From contig CALNBE010000290.1 in the NCBI GenBank assembly GCA_937874455.1, positions 1-8,054 of the forward strand: DNA of 8,054 nt, in the 5' to 3' direction. This document shows positions 5,537 to 8,054 of the stretch, piece by piece. The notes beneath the pieces were generated by a model, which did no database searches, had not been told where the DNA came from, and saw nothing but the letters and a program-made list of their open reading frames with translations. Made by a program: the position numbers and the translations under genes. Origin of the DNA: an uncultured Opitutia bacterium. Its GTDB lineage: Bacteria > Verrucomicrobiota > Verrucomicrobiia > Opitutales > UBA953. Each line of letters begins with the position of its first letter. Position 1 is the first letter of the stretch.

Positions 5537-5740
5537 TACCCACGCAGCGACGCAACGCCGCAAAGCGTGAAAGTCTTGGAGGAGAAAATCAGAAGATGGA
5601 TTTTCCCTTTAACCAAAACTCTCAAAGAAAACTCCATTCCCAAAGGAAATCTTCGTGTCCATCGCGGTTTCCCCCGCCCACTTTTTCGCTGCACCTCCTC
5701 TCTGTGACCGCTGCGGTTTCCTTCGTCTCCCCGCAGTTTC
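5537..5740. repeat. Worn repeat-like stretch in the convergent intergenic region
   Basis: This non-coding stretch contains three imperfect 8-base direct units, CGCAGCGA, CGCAACGC and CGCAAAGC, at 5543-5566. Further on are CTTCGTGTCCATCGCGGTTT (5651-5670) and a CTGTGACCGCTGCGGTTTCC-like segment (from 5702). These recall degenerate 'cacgcagagacgcaac / cttcgtgtccttcgtggt' dispersed repeats seen between genes in many G+C-rich genomes; that comparison is from memory. Short overlapping frames here (for example minus 5536-5841) look like chance. Confidence 0.35.
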
Positions 5741-5747
5741 GCACAAA

Positions 5748-5776
5748 AAAATCGCCGGAGAAAATCCGGCGATTTT
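5748..5776 (-). terminator. Intrinsic terminator of the coaD-tadA-sodA unit
   Basis: A perfect 12-bp stem (AAAATCGCCGGA without its first A, 5748-5759, pairing with 5765-5776) encloses the loop GAAAA. On the minus strand the stem is followed by a run of six or more T (positions 5750-5745 are all A on the plus strand). It lies 24 bases after the sodA stop codon. On the plus strand only a four-T run follows, so termination of the facing L,D-transpeptidase transcript is possible but weaker. Confidence 0.88.
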
Positions 5777-5777
5777 G

Positions 5778-5787
5778 GCAAAGGAAA
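5778..5787 (+). repeat. Sister-form dispersed motif (GCAAAGGAAA)
   Basis: Exact copy between the sodA stop codon and the terminator hairpin. Confidence 0.5.
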
Positions 5788-5800
5788 ATAGACTTCCCGT

Positions 5801-6616
5801 TTATTTGGAAACGGCCTTCTGGTAGCTGGCCTCGGCCACATCCCAGTTGACGATATTCCAAAACGCCGAGACGTATTCCGGGCGGCGGTTCTGATACTTC
5901 AGGTAGTAGGCGTGTTCCCAAACGTCGATGCCCAGCACCGGACGTCCGTTCACTTCCGCCACACCCTGCATGCGCGGGCTGTCCTGATTCGGCGTGGAAG
6001 TCACTTCCAGCGAACCGTCCTCCTTGACGATCAGCCAAGCCCAGCCGGAGCCAAAGCGCGTCGCGGCGGCGGCGTTAAATTTTTCCTTCAGCGCGTCGAG
6101 GCTGCCAAAGGTTTTGTTGATCGCCTCGGCCAAGGCGCCGACCGGAGCCTTGGCGCCGCCGGGAGTGATCAGCTTCCAGAAAAAGCTGTGGTTGGCATGG
6201 CCACCGCCGTTGTTGCGGACGGCAGTGCGGATCGAGGCCGGAACCTTCGACAAATCGGAGATCAGGCAGTTGACGCACTCGGGCGCGGCGAAGGAAGGCT
6301 CCTTGGCCAGCGCGGCGTTCAGATTCGTCACGTAAGCATTGTGGTGCTTGTCGTGATGGATCTCCATCGTTTGGGCATCGACGTAAGGCTCGATGGCGTT
6401 GAAAGCGTAATCCAGAGGAGGAAGTGTGTAAGCCATGGTTGTTTTATTTGGGTTGTTTTTCAGAGTTTTTTCAACGGGACCGACGGCGGAAGGCCTGGGC
6501 TCCGTCTCATTCGCACAAGCGGAAACCACCTGCGCCAGTCCAATGCCCAGCCCGGCCAGTGCGAGATTTTTTAGAAAGCCGCGACGGTCGGGTGAGGTAT
6601 TGTCAGTGTGATTCAT
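5801..6616 (-). CDS. sodA: Mn-type superoxide dismutase with Tat/lipobox leader
   Basis: The product is 271 aa. Residues 61-271 are a full Fe/Mn superoxide dismutase, which converts superoxide to hydrogen peroxide and oxygen. Metal ligands are visible as His87 (TMEIHHDKHH), His143 (GGHANHSFFW), Asp231 and His235 (DVWEHAYYLKYQNRRPEY). Gly-rich GGGHANH together with NQDSP (Gln211) favours manganese over iron. The first 60 residues are unusual for a bacterial SOD: DRRGFLKNLALAGLGIGLAQ is a twin-arginine signal, and VSAC (to Cys34) fits a lipobox, so the protein may be exported folded and lipid-anchored. The ATG at 6616 has a good GGGAG 7 bases upstream. Met61 (codon 6436-6434) begins MAYTLPPLDYAF, exactly where cytosolic SODs start, so a second, cytosolic product is possible. 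The gene is the last of a coaD-tadA-sodA unit, 36 bases after tadA, with a hairpin terminator beyond its stop. Confidence 0.95.
   Translation of the reverse strand: MNHTDNTSPDRRGFLKNLALAGLGIGLAQVVSACANETEPRPSAVGPVEKTLKNNPNKTTMAYTLPPLDYAFNAIEPYVDAQTMEIHHDKHHNAYVTNLNAALAKEPSFAAPECVNCLISDLSKVPASIRTAVRNNGGGHANHSFFWKLITPGGAKAPVGALAEAINKTFGSLDALKEKFNAAAATRFGSGWAWLIVKEDGSLEVTSTPNQDSPRMQGVAEVNGRPVLGIDVWEHAYYLKYQNRRPEYVSAFWNIVNWDVAEASYQKAVSK
6434..6475 (-). promoter_or_regulatory. A+T-rich leader and possible internal start of cytosolic SOD
   Basis: The bases upstream of the internal ATG (6436-6434) are A-rich on the minus strand and stand out in this G+C-rich gene. A TTGAAA (6474-6469) could be a -35 element, but the matching -10 is poor (CAAATA at 18 bases). 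No Shine-Dalgarno precedes the internal ATG. The stretch may be a relic of an ancestral 5' untranslated leader now read as linker. Confidence 0.3.
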
Positions 6617-6623
6617 AAGCGAA

Positions 6624-6628
6624 CTCCC
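6624..6628 (-). promoter_or_regulatory. Shine-Dalgarno of the exported SOD start
   Basis: The minus strand reads GGGAG with a 7-base gap to the ATG at 6616. It is the clearest ribosome binding site in the window and supports the long, leader-carrying form of the SOD. Confidence 0.65.
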
Positions 6629-6652
6629 ATGATAGAAGCCCCGTCCCGGAAG

Positions 6653-7204
6653 TCAAACAACCCCCGGAGGTTGTTTGTCCCGCTTCATGGAAAAATACGC
6701 CTGCAAAATGGCCCGGCATTCCTCCTCCAAAACCCCGGAGGAAACCGCAACGCGATGATTAAGCCGCGGCAGCGCGTGCAGATCCGTCGCCCCTCCCAGA
6801 CAACCCATTTTCGGGTCGCCCCAACCATAAACCACCCGTCCCAGCCGCGCCATGATGCTCGCGCCGGAGCACATCGGACATGGCTCCTTCGTCACATACA
6901 AAGTGCATTCGTTGAGCCGCCAGTCACCGAGGTGCGCCGCCGCCTGGGTGATGGCCAAAATCTCCGCGTGCGCGGTCGGATCCCGCATCGTCTCCACCGC
7001 GTTGTGCGCGGCGGCGATCACCTCGCCCTGGTGCGCGATCACCGCCCCAATCGGCACCTCGTCCTCCCGCCAGGCCGCCACCGCCTGATTGTAGGCCAGC
7101 GACATGAAAAACACATCGTCGCGAAGCAAAAAAGACGGATGGAGTTTGGCAAAGGGACACTCCAACCGAGAACGGGACGGCGGAACAGTTTCCTCCATGG
7201 TCAT
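6653..7204 (-). CDS. tadA: tRNA-specific adenosine deaminase TadA
   Basis: The product is 183 aa from the ATG at 7204. TadA converts the wobble adenosine of tRNA-Arg(ACG) to inosine in the cytoplasm. The zinc-deaminase signature is complete: PTAHAEI with ligand His79 and catalytic Glu81, and EPCPMCSGA with ligands Cys109 and Cys112. Upstream are DDVFFMSLAYNQAVAAW and EVPIGAVIAH, the usual N-terminal wording. The frame is open further upstream to 7318, inside coaD, but the ATG at 7204 overlaps the coaD stop as ATGA, which argues for translational coupling; an ATG at 7198 is an alternative. An N-terminal extension of roughly 25 residues precedes the conserved core. A minus-strand GGAG at 7225-7222 lies too far (17 bases) to be a firm ribosome binding site. 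Confidence 0.95.
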   Translation of the reverse strand: MTMEETVPPSRSRLECPFAKLHPSFLLRDDVFFMSLAYNQAVAAWREDEVPIGAVIAHQGEVIAAAHNAVETMRDPTAHAEILAITQAAAHLGDWRLNECTLYVTKEPCPMCSGASIMARLGRVVYGWGDPKMGCLGGATDLHALPRLNHRVAVSSGVLEEECRAILQAYFSMKRDKQPPGVV

Positions 7205-7719
7205 TTCGCGCCGGCAAATTTCTCCCGCAAGTACCGCATCACGCAGGCAGGGACAAATTGCGCGGCCTCTTCGATTTTGTGCTGGGCAATTTCCTTCACG
7301 AAAGTCGAGCTGGTGCAAAACTGGTCCTTGCTCGGCATCAACACAATCGTTTCGATGTCCGGCGCAAGTTGCCGGTTGGTGTGCGCCAGATCGAACTCGT
7401 ATTCGAAATCGGTAAACTTCCGCAGACCGCGAATCAGGGTGACCGCGCCGTGCGCCTTGGCAAAATTCACCGTCAAGCCCTTCAAAGGTTCCACGGTGGC
7501 GTTCGGAATGTCTACCAACGCCTCCTCGGTCATTTTGATACGCTCCTCGACCGAAAAAAGCGGACGTTTGGCCTCGCTGGAGGCAATCGCCACAATCACA
7601 TGATCAAACAGCCGGCAAGCCCGGCGCAAGACATCCAGGTGTCCGGCCGTCAACGGGTCAAACGTCCCTGGATAAACAGCGATGCGAGGAAAATGCGCGG
7701 AAAGAGTTTTGTCGCTCAT
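7201..7719 (-). CDS. coaD: Phosphopantetheine adenylyltransferase CoaD
   Basis: The product is 172 aa, a normal length. CoaD joins 4'-phosphopantetheine and ATP to give dephospho-CoA, the next-to-last step of coenzyme A synthesis. The nucleotidyltransferase signature is YPGTFDPLTAGHLDVL, with TAGH at residues 24-27. Also present are KRPLFSVEERIKM, LIRGLRKFTDFEYEFDLAHTN (read in two parts: LIRGLRKFTDFEYE and FDLAHTN) and SSTFVKEIA, all canonical. The frame is open upstream to 7959, but those 80 codons are arginine-rich, unlike any CoaD and antisense to pgsA, so the ATG at 7719 (MSDKTLSAHFPRIAVYPG) is chosen; it has no strong Shine-Dalgarno. It is the first gene of a coaD-tadA-sodA unit and is divergent from pgsA. 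Confidence 0.96.
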   Translation of the reverse strand: MSDKTLSAHFPRIAVYPGTFDPLTAGHLDVLRRACRLFDHVIVAIASSEAKRPLFSVEERIKMTEEALVDIPNATVEPLKGLTVNFAKAHGAVTLIRGLRKFTDFEYEFDLAHTNRQLAPDIETIVLMPSKDQFCTSSTFVKEIAQHKIEEAAQFVPACVMRYLREKFAGAK

Positions 7720-7881
7720 CGGATTTTGATTGTCGCAGCAAGCCCTGCAGCCCGCGCGGAGGCAAGCCATTTGACGCCGCCGGGCACGGAGGAAATCCCG
7801 CCGCCGATCCGCCTCGTCCCGAAAAACCGGTTGCCTTTCCCCCCGCTTTCCCGCTTTTACATCCCGCACGCTTTCCTCGCT
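7720..7881. other. Divergent intergenic region between coaD and pgsA
   Basis: These 162 bases must hold the coaD promoter and probably that of pgsA, but no convincing promoter is visible. It contains ACGGAGGAAAT at 7786-7796, one base off the dispersed motif core. Confidence 0.5.
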
Positions 7882-8054
7882 TTGAAAAACCTGCCCAACA
7901 TCATCACGATCGCCCGGGTGCCGTGCCTGTTTGTGATCGCGCTTTTCGCCTCGCTGCAAATTTCCTACGGCGCGACCATCGCCTTTGCGATTTTCCTCCT
8001 CGCGGCGATTTCTGATTACTTCGACGGCTGGCTGGCCCGGCGCATGGGCGTGGT
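7882..8054 (+). CDS. pgsA: PgsA-like CDP-alcohol phosphatidyltransferase, N-terminal part (cut by right edge)
   Basis: From a TTG at 7882 the frame reads (M)KNLPNIITIARVPCLFVIAL, a first membrane helix, and then a second hydrophobic stretch. It enters SDYFDGWLARRMGV, which is the D-x2-D-G-x2-A-R start of the CDP-alcohol phosphotransferase signature. The NLPNxxTxxR opening is characteristic of phosphatidylglycerophosphate synthase, the inner-membrane enzyme making PGP from CDP-diacylglycerol and glycerol-3-phosphate. The TTG start is a best guess: the frame is open for many codons upstream (another TTG at 7771), but that part is proline-rich and does not look like PgsA. Only 57 complete codons are in the window. 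Confidence 0.82.
   Translation, partial: MKNLPNIITIARVPCLFVIALFASLQISYGATIAFAIFLLAAISDYFDGWLARRMGV

Noticed and set aside
6608..7603. 331-codon plus-strand frame opposite tadA and coaD
   Set aside because: Antisense to two textbook genes, with no domain.
7720..7959. Longer N-terminus for CoaD
   Set aside because: The extra 80 residues are Arg-rich, unlike CoaD, and overlap the pgsA start on the other strand.

Overview
The window looks like chromosomal sequence from a G+C-rich (about 60-63% by eye), Gram-negative-type bacterium. The best guess is Verrucomicrobiota, perhaps Opitutales/Opitutaceae-like. The reasons are a Tat-exported Gfo/Idh/MocA oxidoreductase beside a HEAT-repeat/DUF1080 protein, a UvrA whose N-terminus reads like the variant UvrA forms I associate with that superphylum, and generally weak Shine-Dalgarno signals. 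The lineage call is inference from gene content, not from a marker gene.

Layout: (1) 1-1182, minus strand: 5' part of a UvrA-family excinuclease ATPase, cut by the left edge. (2) 1183-1481: divergent intergenic region holding two same-strand copies of a short dispersed motif. (3) 1482-4512, plus strand: a two-gene unit of a Tat-signal Gfo/Idh/MocA oxidoreductase and, 28 bases on, a secreted HEAT-repeat protein with a C-terminal 3-keto-disaccharide hydrolase (DUF1080) domain. Together they suggest oxidise-then-cleave metabolism of a glycoside or related sugar outside the cytoplasm. (4) 4752-5507, plus: a membrane-anchored YkuD-fold L,D-transpeptidase/YafK(DpaA)-like protein. (5) 5508-5800: convergent intergenic region with a worn repeat-like stretch and a strong hairpin terminator at 5748-5776. 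(6) 7719 down to 5801, minus: coaD, tadA (ATGA overlap) and a Mn-type superoxide dismutase carrying a Tat/lipobox leader, probably one transcription unit. (7) 7882-8054, plus: 5' end of a pgsA-like CDP-alcohol phosphatidyltransferase, cut by the right edge.

The most unusual feature is not a gene. A short motif, AAATTTCCTCCGC (reverse complement GCGGAGGAAATTT), occurs 7 times exactly. Its 10-base core TTTCCTCCGC occurs 14 times between 271 and 5427, in both orientations, inside genes and between them. Chance predicts roughly 0.02 copies of such a 10-mer in a window of this size and composition. Copies inside genes are read in several frames (KISSA, AEEI, NFLR, EFPP), avoid the conserved catalytic domains, and pile up in variable segments (a UvrA loop, the HEAT region, protein ends). 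A sister form, GCAAAGGAAA, has 5 exact copies. This behaves like a genome-wide DNA-level signal, comparable in style to DNA uptake sequences or HIP1-type motifs. I do not know of a described motif with this sequence. Its function is open.
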